Assembly: GCA_910583775.1 (NCBI GenBank)
Contig: CAJTYD010000024.1
Span: 1-32,045 of the forward strand
Source of the DNA: an uncultured Muribaculaceae bacterium
GTDB taxonomy: Bacteria; Bacteroidota; Bacteroidia; Bacteroidales; Muribaculaceae
Direction of reading: 5' to 3'
DNA length: 32,045 nucleotides
Positions 7,985 through 16,027 of the stretch are shown piece after piece. The translations under genes were made by a program, and so were the position numbers. How positions within the stretch are numbered: position 1 is the stretch's first letter; each line of letters starts with the position of its first letter. The notes beneath the pieces were generated by a model. It was not told the origin of the DNA, searched no databases, and saw nothing but the letters and a program-made list of their open reading frames with translations.

Positions 7985-8177
7985 GGAAGTTGTTTCTACC
8001 TATTTACGTAACGAAAATTATTTTAAGTGTTAGCTTTACGGCGATCTTTATTAATCTTTCGGGCGTCTTTGGTCGTTCTTATCGAGACCAACCTATAGGT
8101 TGCTCTCTCTTCGTCCGGCCAAATCCACTCCAAAATCTTAATAAATCTCACCATAAAAATAAGTATAAACAACTTCC
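7985..8177 (+). repeat. MITE-like structured repeat, copy A (193 bp)
   Basis: Together with the two flanking promoters this fills the gap 7906-8220. The ends are inverted repeats: the first 20 bases (7985-8004) match the reverse complement of 8158-8177 at 18 of 20 positions. Inside are two nested stems. TTTGGTCG (8068-8075) pairs with CGGCCAAA (8116-8123). Within that, a hairpin at 8084-8107 contains the palindrome CAACCTATAGGTTG. The core 8035-8163 aligns without gaps to 23094-23222, with about 25 differences in 129 bp. An open frame runs through this copy, but copy B has stops in it and the differences show no third-position bias, so it is not coding. No target duplication is evident. Confidence 0.85.
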
Positions 8178-8194
8178 AACTTAAGTTTTTTGAT

Positions 8195-8202
8195 TAATTT
8201 TG
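8195..8202 (+). promoter_or_regulatory. candidate -7 box for trpS
   Basis: TAATTTTG matches the consensus exactly, 19 bp before the trpS ATG. The expected -33 position falls in the right terminal repeat of the element at 7985-8177. Confidence 0.6.
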
Positions 8203-8220
8203 CAAAAATAATAAGAATTT

Positions 8221-9279
8221 ATGGAAAAAGAGAAAAAGATCGTTCTTAGTGGCATCCGCGCCACAGGGAATCTACATTTGGGCAACTATTTCGGAGCGCT
8301 TCAGAAATTCGTGAAGATGCAGAACGACTACGACTGCCGTTATTTCGTAGCCGATCTTCACGCCCTGACCACGCATCCCGATCCCACCAAACTCCATGAG
8401 AACGTAAAAGACATTCTTGCAGAGTATCTTGCAGCCGGGCTTGACCCCGAGAAAAACATCATATACGTTCAGAGCGATATCCCTGAGATCTCGGAGATGT
8501 ATCTGCTTATGAACATGCACGTCGGCATCGGCGAGCTCATGCGCACGGCCTCCTTCAAGGACAAGGCCAGAAAGGCGCTGGGCATCCATTCCGACAGCGA
8601 CGAGATCGAGAAGGAGATCATCGGCAACCAGACCAACCAGCGCGTCAACGCCGGTCTGCTCACATACCCGACCCTCATGGCCGTCGACATCCTTATCCAT
8701 CATGCCGACTTCGTGCCCGTGGGCAAGGACCAGGAGCAGCATCTCGAGCTGACACGCCGTTTCGCGCGCCGCTTCAATTCCTTCTATAAGACTGAATATT
8801 TCGGCGAGCCGGTCAACTTCAACTTCGGCGACCATGCCATCAAGGTTCCCGGTCTCGACGGCTCGGGCAAGATGGGCAAGAGCGAAGGCAACTGCATCTA
8901 TCTGATCGACGACGAGAAGACGCTTCGCAAGAAGGTGATGCGCGCCGTTACCGACGAGGGTCCGAAGGAGCCGAATTCGCCGGTGAGCGAGCCCGTCAAC
9001 AATCTCTTCACGCTGATGGAACTCGTTTCGGAGCCAGATGTAGTGAAACACTATCGCGACGCCTACGCCGACTGCTCGATCCGCTACGGTGACCTCAAGA
9101 AGCAGCTTGCCGAGGATATCCTGAAAGTAACTCTCCCGATCCGCGAGAGAATCCTCGACATCCGCAACAACGACGAATATCTCTCGAGGGTTGTAAGAGA
9201 GGGCGCCGAGCGCACACGCGAGTATGCGGCTCGCACGCTTGCCGACGTACGCGAGATTATGGGAATCAAGAAATTCTGA
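8221..9279 (+). CDS. trpS: tryptophan--tRNA ligase
   Basis: A class I aminoacyl-tRNA synthetase that charges tRNA-Trp with tryptophan. The 352-residue protein carries the HIGH-type motif TGNLHLGNY at 15-23 and the KMSKS-type motif GKMGKSEGN near residue 220. Other family stretches such as YPTLMAVDILIHHADFVPVGKDQEQHLE are present. The length is slightly above the common about 330 residues, which is usual for Bacteroidetes. It is followed after only 4 bp by the SpmAB-type gene, so they probably share a transcript. Confidence 0.98.
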   Translation: MEKEKKIVLSGIRATGNLHLGNYFGALQKFVKMQNDYDCRYFVADLHALTTHPDPTKLHENVKDILAEYLAAGLDPEKNIIYVQSDIPEISEMYLLMNMHVGIGELMRTASFKDKARKALGIHSDSDEIEKEIIGNQTNQRVNAGLLTYPTLMAVDILIHHADFVPVGKDQEQHLELTRRFARRFNSFYKTEYFGEPVNFNFGDHAIKVPGLDGSGKMGKSEGNCIYLIDDEKTLRKKVMRAVTDEGPKEPNSPVSEPVNNLFTLMELVSEPDVVKHYRDAYADCSIRYGDLKKQLAEDILKVTLPIRERILDIRNNDEYLSRVVREGAERTREYAARTLADVREIMGIKKF

Positions 9280-9283
9280 TTCC

Positions 9284-10513
9284 GTGGTTCTTAACTGGAT
9301 CTGGATCGCATTCTTCGCCATCGCTTTCCTGATGGCGGCCGGAAGAAGCATTTTCGAAGGAGACCTGCAGGTCTGGAGCGACGTGATGAATTCATCGTTC
9401 GACCAGGCGGCTTTCGCTTTCGAGATCTCCCTCGGCCTGACCGGGGTGCTTACTCTCTGGCTGGGAATAATGAAAATAGGAGAACGGGCCGGAGCCGTCG
9501 AGTTTTTCGGACGGCTCATCAGCCCGTTCTTTTCGCGTCTTTTCCCCGGTATTCCCAATGGCCATCCCGCCATGGGAGCCATCTTCATGAACATCTCGGC
9601 CAATATGCTCGGCCTCGACAACGCCGCCACGCCGATGGGCCTGAAGGCCATGCAGGAGATGCAGAGCCTCAACCCGAAGAAAGACACCGCCACCGACGCT
9701 ATGATCATGTTTCTGGTGCTCAACAGCTCCGGGCTATGCCTGATTCCGATCAGCATCATGATGTACAGGGCGCAGGGCGGCGCCGCCAATCCCACCGACA
9801 TCTTCATTCCCATTCTGATTGCCACCTCGATAGCCACGCTCGTCGGGATCGGCGCGCTGTGCCTTAAACAAAGGATAAGGATCGACAGGGTGATATGCGC
9901 GTGGCTCGGCGGAATAATCCTGGCAGTGGGAGGCGTGACCTGGTTCTTCTCGAGCCTTCCGGCCGACAAGGTTCAGATATACAGCACGTTCGGCGCCAAT
10001 CTGATACTCTTCAGTGTTATAATAGCCTTTATCTGCGCCGGGATAAAAAGAAAACTGCGTGTCTACGATGTTTTTATAGAAGGGGCCAAAGAGGGATTCA
10101 AGACAGCGGTGATGATAATTCCGTATCTGGTGGCGATACTTGTGGCCATCGGAATGTTCAGGGCATCTGGCGCCCTCGATATCTTCACCGGATGGGTGGA
10201 GGCTTTCGTCGGCTGGCTCGGGTTCGATACCCAATGGGTAGGAGCTCTGCCGACGATGCTGATGAAGCCTCTGAGCGGAAGCGGAAGCTGCGCGATGATG
10301 CTTGATGTTATGAAGGCCAACGGGGCCGATGCTTTCGTGAGCAAGCTTGCCGCGGCAGTGAGGGGATCGACCGACACGACATTCTATATCCTTGCCGTCT
10401 ACTTCGGTTCTGTCGGAGTCTCGAAAACGAGATATGCCGCCGGTTATGCCCTGCTTGCCGACATCACGGGAGCCGTGGCCGCCGTTATCGTGGCGTATTT
10501 CTTCTTCACCTGA
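9284..10513 (+). CDS. SpmA/SpmB-type fused nucleoside-recognition (Gate) membrane protein
   Basis: A multi-spanning inner-membrane protein of 409 residues in which two Gate domains, separate SpmA and SpmB proteins in Bacillus, are joined. The first domain includes NSSFDQAAFAFEISLGLTGVLTLWLGIMKI and NMLGLDNAATPMGLKAMQ. The second includes FIEGAKEGFKTAVMIIPYLVAILVAIGMFR and the C-terminal STDTTFYILAVYFGSVGV. In spore formers these proteins help dehydrate the core; in this non-sporulating group the role is unknown and is probably transport. The frame is open from 9224 inside trpS, but the GTG at 9284 gives MVLNWIWIAFF, the usual family start, and sits 4 bp after the trpS stop. Confidence 0.88.
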   Translation: MVLNWIWIAFFAIAFLMAAGRSIFEGDLQVWSDVMNSSFDQAAFAFEISLGLTGVLTLWLGIMKIGERAGAVEFFGRLISPFFSRLFPGIPNGHPAMGAIFMNISANMLGLDNAATPMGLKAMQEMQSLNPKKDTATDAMIMFLVLNSSGLCLIPISIMMYRAQGGAANPTDIFIPILIATSIATLVGIGALCLKQRIRIDRVICAWLGGIILAVGGVTWFFSSLPADKVQIYSTFGANLILFSVIIAFICAGIKRKLRVYDVFIEGAKEGFKTAVMIIPYLVAILVAIGMFRASGALDIFTGWVEAFVGWLGFDTQWVGALPTMLMKPLSGSGSCAMMLDVMKANGADAFVSKLAAAVRGSTDTTFYILAVYFGSVGVSKTRYAAGYALLADITGAVAAVIVAYFFFT

Positions 10514-10564
10514 GATCCCTTCCGCATTGCCCGAAGTGTCTCCCCTTAAAACGAATTCAAAGTT

Positions 10565-11080
10565 ATGTCGAAAGCAAGACTTAAGAAAACACTGAAGGAC
10601 ATGAGCCAGGAGGAGCTCGTGGAGGTGATCTGCGAGATCTATGACGCCAGAAAGGAGGCTAAGGAATATTTTGAATACTGGCTCGATCCGCAGCCTGAAA
10701 AACTTGTGGAGACGGTAAAGAAAAAACTTCTCAAGCTTTTCTTTATTTCGGAGAAGACGCCGAGAAAGTCGCCGGCGATGGCCGACGTAAAGAGAGTGAT
10801 CGCCGATTTCAGGACTCTCTGTTTCGAAGCCGACAAAACGGCCGATGTCCTTCTCTATGCTTTCGAGACATACGTTCAATGGCTTGAGAGCCGCCGCAAG
10901 GTGATGTCGCATCAGGAGAAAGCCGGTCGTTTCCGCGACACGGCCGAAGAATATATCGCGGCATATAAGCTCGAGCCTTTCTTCGGAATCCGCCTCGAGA
11001 GGGCAAAAGAACGGTTTGACGCAGTGATGCGTCGCGGCGACCTCCGCGCCTATAGCCGTCGCCGCTGGTTCGGCTATTAG
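10565..11080 (+). CDS. DUF6155-like cytoplasmic protein
   Basis: A 171-residue, charged, mostly helical protein without signal peptide or membrane segment. The start (SKARLKKTLKDMSQEELVEVICEIYDARKEAKEYFEYWLDPQPEKL) resembles what I recall of the DUF6155 family in Bacteroidetes; this is a pattern-level assignment. Function is unknown. It follows the SpmAB-type gene after 51 bp and may be the last gene of the trpS transcript. Its TAG stop interlocks with the opposite-strand TAA of the RelA/SpoT homolog (11077-11080). Confidence 0.75.
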   Translation: MSKARLKKTLKDMSQEELVEVICEIYDARKEAKEYFEYWLDPQPEKLVETVKKKLLKLFFISEKTPRKSPAMADVKRVIADFRTLCFEADKTADVLLYAFETYVQWLESRRKVMSHQEKAGRFRDTAEEYIAAYKLEPFFGIRLERAKERFDAVMRRGDLRAYSRRRWFGY

Positions 11081-12987
11081 ATCACCGACTCCAGACTGCC
11101 GCTTCGGAACGAGAGCTCTTTCGAGCTCATCACGTTGACGTCGTCCACTCCCTTTATCGACTTTATATGCTTCATTATCGACTGCAGTTCGTAGTAAGAA
11201 TGGACAGAAAACGAGATCTTCGCTGTCACGATGGCATCGACTGTATCGGTGTGGACACTGTCGATCGATAGGTTAAGATGATTGCTTATATTGTCGACAA
11301 GGTCGACGAAGAGGTGGGGTCTGTCGACGGCATGGATCACTATCGTTACCGGATAAAGCGTCTTGTCGGCCTTGAAATCGACGGCGACTATTCTGTCGCC
11401 CAGACGCGAGGCAAGGCTTATCGAGTCGGGACAGTCGCGTTTATGGAGCACAATCTCACCTGAATCCAGCTTGAATCCTACTACTTCCTCTCCCGGGATC
11501 GGCTTGCAGTGGGGACACCTCTGATATTCCGGTTTCGGAACCGAATCGAGATAATGGCGGATGGCGGTCTTGGCCTTGTAGCTTACGGCATGTCGGAGCC
11601 AGTCGGCCTGCGGGCGGCTGCCTTCGGAGGTGAAGACCTCGACTACGTCCCCTCTCCGCAGGGGAGCCTTTATAGAGGCGAGGAATCCGTTGATGCGGGC
11701 ATATTGGGCCTTTTCCGCCATTGCGGGGTCCACCTCGTAGGCAAAATCAAGCACGGTGGCTCTCTGCGGGAGAATAACTTCCCGTCCCGAATGGGTGAAA
11801 GTCATTATATCGTCGTTATAGAAGGAGCTGACCACGTTGTCGATGAAACTGTCTTTGTTTGCCGGATCCTCCGAAATCTCGCGGAGGTTGGAGCGGAATT
11901 TCTCGATCCACCGGCCGATGTTTCCCTCTCCCTGCTCGGCGACGCAGCCTAACTGGGAATCCCTTACCATCCTCTCGCTACTGATGTGGACCTCCTGCCA
12001 TCTTCCGAAGGCCGGGAGAAGCTTCACATGGAAGCTCTGATAGCCGTTCTCCTTGGGCGAATCGATATAATTCGAGATGCCGCCCGGTTTCTCCTTGAAA
12101 CGGTCGGTGAGGACAGCGTATATTTTCAAGGCCATTTCCTTTTCCGACATTCCCTCTGGCGTGTCGAAAATAATTTCGGTGAAATGGCGGTATTTTAGGT
12201 GGTTGAAATCATCGCCGTATTTATGCATCTTGCGCCAGATGCTGTAAGGCCTGCGGTATTCGATGAAGATGCGGGCCTTGATGGCGGCGGCTTCGAGCGT
12301 TTCGCGGATCTGGTCGCAGAACTTGCTGAGTCGCTCGTTCTGGTCGCGCTGGTCGCGCGCCACCAGTGCCGAGATCTCCTCATATTCATGCGGCGTGCGG
12401 AACCGGAAGCTGAGGTTCTCAAGTTCTGTCTTTACGTTATAGAAGCCGAGACGGTTTGCGAGCGGAGCATAGAAATAGTCGGTCTCGCCGGCGATTTTCA
12501 TCTGCTTGTGAGGCGGCATCGAGGAGAGGGTGCGCATATTGTGAAGACGGTCGGCGAGCTTTATGAGAAGAGGTCTGACATCCTGCTGGAGCGAATTGAG
12601 CATCTGCTTGAAATTATCGACCTGACGGGAGGAGTCGTATTTCACTTTTTCCTTTTTTGTGACTACATCGACCAGAAAGGCCACCTCATCCCCGAATCGC
12701 TCGCGAATATCCTGGAGGGTATATGGGGTGTCTTCCACCACGTCGTGGAGAAAAGCGGCCATCACTGTCGGGACATCGAGCATCAGTTCTTCCGCGGCGA
12801 TAGTCGCCACGGCGATAGGATGAAAGATATATGGCTCGCCGGTTTTTCTTTTCTGCGGCGCGTGCGCTACCTTGGCGAGCTCGAAAGCCTCTTTGATTTT
12901 TGTGAGTTCTTCGGGCGACACTCTGTTTTTCATGACCTCGAAAACATGGCCGGCTCTTTTGTCGATTTCTTTGCTGTATTCTTCCAT
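11077..12987 (-). CDS. RelA/SpoT homolog, hydrolase site intact, synthetase site degenerate
   Basis: A long-form RSH of 636 residues, shorter than the usual about 730. The HD hydrolase domain keeps its metal ligands and surrounding motifs: H56 in FHPIAVA, HDVVED at 81-86, and ADRLHNMRT with Asp146. The synthetase region (about 236-350) still has YSIWRKM and NGYQSFH. However, the segment matching YDLIAIR reads YRHFTEI, placing Tyr266 where the catalytic Asp normally sits, RFKD becomes GISN (303-306), and EVQIRT becomes EVHISS. TGS (about 391-453), zinc-finger-like CPHC/HKRDC (491-519) and ACT domains follow. Expected role: mainly (p)ppGpp degradation. Bacteroides species are known to carry two long RSH proteins, and this resembles the SpoT-like one. 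Confidence 0.92.
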   Translation of the reverse strand: MEEYSKEIDKRAGHVFEVMKNRVSPEELTKIKEAFELAKVAHAPQKRKTGEPYIFHPIAVATIAAEELMLDVPTVMAAFLHDVVEDTPYTLQDIRERFGDEVAFLVDVVTKKEKVKYDSSRQVDNFKQMLNSLQQDVRPLLIKLADRLHNMRTLSSMPPHKQMKIAGETDYFYAPLANRLGFYNVKTELENLSFRFRTPHEYEEISALVARDQRDQNERLSKFCDQIRETLEAAAIKARIFIEYRRPYSIWRKMHKYGDDFNHLKYRHFTEIIFDTPEGMSEKEMALKIYAVLTDRFKEKPGGISNYIDSPKENGYQSFHVKLLPAFGRWQEVHISSERMVRDSQLGCVAEQGEGNIGRWIEKFRSNLREISEDPANKDSFIDNVVSSFYNDDIMTFTHSGREVILPQRATVLDFAYEVDPAMAEKAQYARINGFLASIKAPLRRGDVVEVFTSEGSRPQADWLRHAVSYKAKTAIRHYLDSVPKPEYQRCPHCKPIPGEEVVGFKLDSGEIVLHKRDCPDSISLASRLGDRIVAVDFKADKTLYPVTIVIHAVDRPHLFVDLVDNISNHLNLSIDSVHTDTVDAIVTAKISFSVHSYYELQSIMKHIKSIKGVDDVNVMSSKELSFRSGSLESVI

Positions 12988-13054
12988 CAGGTAAGAGGGT
13001 TATAAGGACTGCGACGGGGAGGGCAGTCTCGTATGCAGATAAGCTTATTAATGA

Positions 13055-13062
13055 CAAAGATA
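13055..13062 (-). promoter_or_regulatory. candidate -7 box for the RelA/SpoT homolog
   Basis: The minus strand reads TATCTTTG, an exact TAnnTTTG match, with TTTA at the -33 spacing (13083-13086). It lies 68 bp before the start codon. Confidence 0.6.
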
Positions 13063-13301
13063 CAAAAAATTTTGATTGCTTATAAATATTTTTTCGAGAA
13101 ACTGAGTTTAATACGTTTTCACAGGGATTGTTGCGGAAGCCTCGCGGCAGGGGGGAGGAGTTGACGCTATCGTAAAGCCGGCTTGCTCTAAGGCCTGAAA
13201 AAGTGGAGAAAAAGAAGAAAATAATAGGTCTTAAGAGAGGCGAGAATTGTAAACGTTTTCATTAAAAATTTGCTAAAAATTAAGGGAAATTTCGTTAAAA
13301 T

Positions 13302-13333
13302 TTTGACTTTTGAAAAGATGGATGTTATATTTG
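13302..13333 (+). promoter_or_regulatory. consensus Bacteroidetes promoter for the gene at 13415
   Basis: TTTG at 13302-13305, exactly 20 bp, then TATATTTG at 13326-13333. This is a full match to the TTTG-N20-TAnnTTTG pattern. The predicted leader is about 75 nt. Confidence 0.8.
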
Positions 13334-13414
13334 TAAGCGAGAAAAGGGCAGTTTATTGCTCTGATGTTTTTTCCGAAAGAATCGTCTTTCTTATAACCGA
13401 AATTAAGAACTTAA

Positions 13415-14191
13415 ATGTCATCTTGCAAAGTAAGCCGGCATGGAGGCTCTCCCTCCGATATGAATTCACTGCGGGAAGAATTTTCTGCAGTCTATGCCAT
13501 GCTGAAAGAGATGATGGTGTTTGACCGTAACTCTTTATATAAGGAGTATATGGAGAAGATCGGTTACATCAATCTGCGGATTTTCATTCTTTCAGTAGAG
13601 GTTATGGAGTTGCGTCTCAGATATCGCGAGATCATGAAGAGGAGATCGCGGGGTGAGACTCCCGACATAAAGGCGATCGAAACCGAGGTCTCCGACAGAT
13701 TAAAGAGTTTGAAAAAATTAATAGACAGGAATTCGAGCGATCTTCTTGTGACGATGTCGTCGTCGAATCCGGATAATGAAGAAATCAATGTCCTCACAGA
13801 ACTTCTCAAGCAAATCACGAGTCTGGCTCACCCTATTTTCTACGCCCAGACCGACTTTTCTTCGCAGGCCCACGACATCCTTGTCAGAGCCGGAGCAGCC
13901 TACGAGCAGCGAGACCGAGCCCTCCTTGAGCGACTCCTCGGAGAGTCCCGAAGCCTAAGTCTTGCCTGCCATCCGGGGTGTTCGGAGAGCGACGCCGCCC
14001 GCATCAAGGACGGCATCGCGGGGCTGCATGCCGAAATAGAGGAGAAAAGTCTGCTGTTCCCTCTGATCCTCAGACACAGGATCTCGAATCCGATATGGAC
14101 CGCCGAGGAGGTGAAATATCTTGAGGCTGAATATTCGATGCTGATAGAGGAAAAGAACGACTATCGGAAGAAGCTTTCGGCATTTTTGTGA
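13415..14191 (+). CDS. unrecognised helical protein, possibly coiled-coil
   Basis: I do not recognise this 258-residue protein. It has no signal peptide or membrane segment. Long charged helices dominate: LREEFSAVYAMLKEMMVFDRNSLYKEYMEKI-type heptads near the N-terminus, a run around EVSDRLKSLKKLIDRN in the middle, and AEYSMLIEEKNDYRKKLSAFL at the end. This suggests a coiled-coil or helical-bundle scaffold. The ATG at 13415 follows a strong promoter; a second ATG at 13460 (MNSLREEF) is an equally plausible start, because the first 15 residues look unstructured. The 162 bp to the ald start are AT-rich, with no clear terminator. Confidence 0.75.
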   Translation: MSSCKVSRHGGSPSDMNSLREEFSAVYAMLKEMMVFDRNSLYKEYMEKIGYINLRIFILSVEVMELRLRYREIMKRRSRGETPDIKAIETEVSDRLKSLKKLIDRNSSDLLVTMSSSNPDNEEINVLTELLKQITSLAHPIFYAQTDFSSQAHDILVRAGAAYEQRDRALLERLLGESRSLSLACHPGCSESDAARIKDGIAGLHAEIEEKSLLFPLILRHRISNPIWTAEEVKYLEAEYSMLIEEKNDYRKKLSAFL

Positions 14192-14353
14192 ATTTTTGTG
14201 TCGAAAAACATAAAAATTTTTGTAGGATAAAAAAATGAAAATTTCTATTTTTACGGCGAGAATAAAAACCTACAAAACACAACCTGTCGGTAAAAGCACG
14301 ATGTGCCCGAAACGCATTTATACTCAGGCGGCAGGCTATATAATCTTAAGTTT

Positions 14354-15463
14354 ATGAAGATAGGAATTCCAAAAGAGATCAAGAACAATGAGAGCCGCGT
14401 GGGCGCTACACCGGCGGGAGTAAAAGAATTGAAAGGTCATGGACACGAAGTCTATGTGCAACACACTGCCGGCGATGGAAGCGGTTTCAGTGACGACGAA
14501 TATGTGGCTGCCGGCGCAACGATTTTGCCGACAATAGAAGACGTATATGCGACAGCCGACATGATCATCAAGGTTAAGGAGCCGATCGCTCCCGAATATA
14601 AGCTTATCCGCAAGGGTCAGCTGCTTTTCACCTATTTCCATTTCGCATGCGACCGCGAGCTCACCGACGCAATGCTTGAGAGTGGCGCTACCTGCATCGC
14701 TTATGAGACAGTGACAGACCGCGACCACCGTCTTCCGCTTCTCATTCCTATGAGCGAGGTTGCCGGAAGAATGTCGATTCAGGAAGGTGCCCGATTCCTT
14801 GAGAAACCTCAGGGCGGCCGCGGCGTGCTCCTCGGAGGCGTTCCCGGAGTCAAACCCGCCAAAGTGCTCGTGCTCGGCGCAGGCGTCGTCGGCAGAAACG
14901 CAGCCCTGATGGCAGCCGGCCTCGGAGCTGACGTCACTATCACCGACATATCGCTGCCGACGCTCCGCCATTGCGCAGAGGTTATGCCCCGCAACGTGAA
15001 GACCCTTTTCTCATCGCGTCATAACATCGAGCAGGAGCTCCCGACTACCGATCTCGTGATCGGTTCCGTCCTTGTGCCCGGAGCGAAGGCTCCGCATCTC
15101 GTAACCAAGGATATGTTGAAACTACTCCGTCCCGGTTCGGTGATGGTTGATGTGGCCGTGGATCAGGGCGGCTGCTTCGAGACAACGCATCCCACCACTC
15201 ACTCGGAGCCTACCTACGTGGTTGACGGCGTCGTACAGTATGCCGTGGCCAACATTCCGGGTGCTGTTCCATACACCTCGACGCTTGCCCTCACGAACGC
15301 TACTCTGCCTTATGCCATCCGTCTCGCCACATTAGGCTGGAAAGAGGCCTGCAGGAAAGATCCTGGCCTTGCAGACGGCGTGAACATTACAGACGGCAAG
15401 ATCACCTTCAAGGCTGTGGCCGAGGCTTTCGACCTCCCTTACACTCCCCTGAATCTTGACTGA
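14354..15463 (+). CDS. ald: alanine dehydrogenase
   Basis: Catalyses NAD-dependent conversion of L-alanine to pyruvate and ammonia. Counting from the ATG at 14354 (KIGIPKEIKNNESRV) the protein has 369 residues, the normal family length. The frame extends upstream to a GTG at 14303, but that stretch lacks similarity to the family N-terminus. Visible features are the substrate-binding Arg near the N-terminus, catalytic Lys in KVKEP, His in YFHFA, and the NAD-binding Rossmann motif VLVLGAGVVGRNAALMAAGLGADV. PGAVPYTSTLALTNATLPYA near the C-terminus is characteristic. It is monocistronic, ending at the terminator at 15491. Confidence 0.97.
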   Translation: MKIGIPKEIKNNESRVGATPAGVKELKGHGHEVYVQHTAGDGSGFSDDEYVAAGATILPTIEDVYATADMIIKVKEPIAPEYKLIRKGQLLFTYFHFACDRELTDAMLESGATCIAYETVTDRDHRLPLLIPMSEVAGRMSIQEGARFLEKPQGGRGVLLGGVPGVKPAKVLVLGAGVVGRNAALMAAGLGADVTITDISLPTLRHCAEVMPRNVKTLFSSRHNIEQELPTTDLVIGSVLVPGAKAPHLVTKDMLKLLRPGSVMVDVAVDQGGCFETTHPTTHSEPTYVVDGVVQYAVANIPGAVPYTSTLALTNATLPYAIRLATLGWKEACRKDPGLADGVNITDGKITFKAVAEAFDLPYTPLNLD

Positions 15464-15490
15464 TAGTCTAACGGTTCAACCGAAAACAAC

Positions 15491-15528
15491 AGGGACATGG
15501 GTATTATTATTCCATGTCCCTTATTTTT
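15491..15528 (+). terminator. intrinsic terminator after ald
   Basis: AGGGACATGG (15491-15500) pairs with CCATGTCCCT (15512-15521) around an 11-nt AT-rich loop, followed by TATTTTT. It lies 27 bp past the ald stop. Confidence 0.9.
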
Positions 15529-15530
15529 AT

Positions 15531-15538
15531 TATCTTTG
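15531..15538 (+). promoter_or_regulatory. candidate -7 box for dtd-GSCFA
   Basis: TATCTTTG matches the consensus exactly, 24 bp before the dtd ATG and immediately after the ald terminator, so the leader is very short. Confidence 0.65.
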
Positions 15539-15562
15539 CCTGAACGAAAATTGATTTGAATA

Positions 15563-16027
15563 ATGAAGGCACTGATACAACGTGTAAAGAGAGCTTCCGT
15601 CTCTGTCGGAGGCGAGGAAGGAGAGTCGAGGGAACTGCTTTCGGAGATCGGTCCCGGTCTGCTTATACTTCTCGGAGTCATGACCGACGACACGGAGGCA
15701 GACGCCGACTGGCTTGCCGCCAAGTGCGTCAACATGCGTATTTTCAATGACGACGATGGGGTGATGAACAGAAGCGTACGCGATGTGGACGGCGACATAA
15801 TCGTTGTCTCGCAGTTCACTCTCGCCGCCTGCGTCAAAAAAGGAAACCGGCCGAGTTACATCAAGGCCGCCCGGCATGAGCTTGCCATACCTCTCTATGA
15901 ATATTTCTGCGCTAAAGTCTCGGAATTGCTCGGGAAGAGAGTCGGAACCGGACGGTTTGGCGCCGATATGCTTGTGTCGCTCGAAAACGACGGTCCTGTA
16001 ACAATAATGGCAGATTCAAGAGAATGA
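15563..16027 (+). CDS. dtd: D-aminoacyl-tRNA deacylase
   Basis: Removes D-amino acids (and glycine mischarged on tRNA-Ala) from tRNAs, a proofreading step in the cytoplasm. The 154-residue protein has all the hallmarks: KALIQRVKRASVSV start, ADADWLAAKCVNMRIF, the catalytic SQFTLAA motif at about 90-96, TGRFGADM, and the C-terminal NDGPVTI loop with the Gly-Pro that enforces chirality. The family usually has SQFTLYA; here Tyr is Ala, a common variant position. The stop overlaps the next ATG (ATGA at 16024-16027). Confidence 0.97.
   Translation: MKALIQRVKRASVSVGGEEGESRELLSEIGPGLLILLGVMTDDTEADADWLAAKCVNMRIFNDDDGVMNRSVRDVDGDIIVVSQFTLAACVKKGNRPSYIKAARHELAIPLYEYFCAKVSELLGKRVGTGRFGADMLVSLENDGPVTIMADSRE

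Larger units (their letters stand above)
12988..13414. other. 427-bp divergent intergenic region
   Basis: The rsh promoter (13055-13062) is on the left and a strong promoter for the gene at 13415 (13302-13333) is on the right. Between them, 13122-13252 is richer in GC than its flanks and is bracketed by two direct copies of ACGTTTTCA (13113-13121 and 13253-13261). It contains the 10-bp palindrome AAGCCGGCTT (13175-13184). No convincing ORF or tRNA is visible there. Confidence 0.5.

Noticed and set aside
7985..8177. T-box or tryptophan-type riboswitch controlling trpS
   Set aside because: The predicted trpS promoter (8195-8202) lies downstream of the element, so it would not be in the trpS leader, and the second copy stands at hflX in the opposite orientation relative to the gene.
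7990..8184. A 64-codon open frame running through repeat copy A
   Set aside because: The matching frame in copy B contains stop codons, and differences between the copies are spread evenly over codon positions (about 7, 8 and 10), so there is no sign of protein-level selection.
8272..9969. A 565-codon open frame on the minus strand opposite trpS and the SpmAB-type gene
   Set aside because: It is antisense to two well-recognised genes, has no family motifs, and arises from the codon bias of the real genes in this GC-moderate DNA.
9734..10912. A 392-codon minus-strand frame opposite the SpmAB-type and DUF6155 genes
   Set aside because: Composition is rich in His, Arg and Gly, typical of a shadow frame, and the plus-strand genes explain the region.
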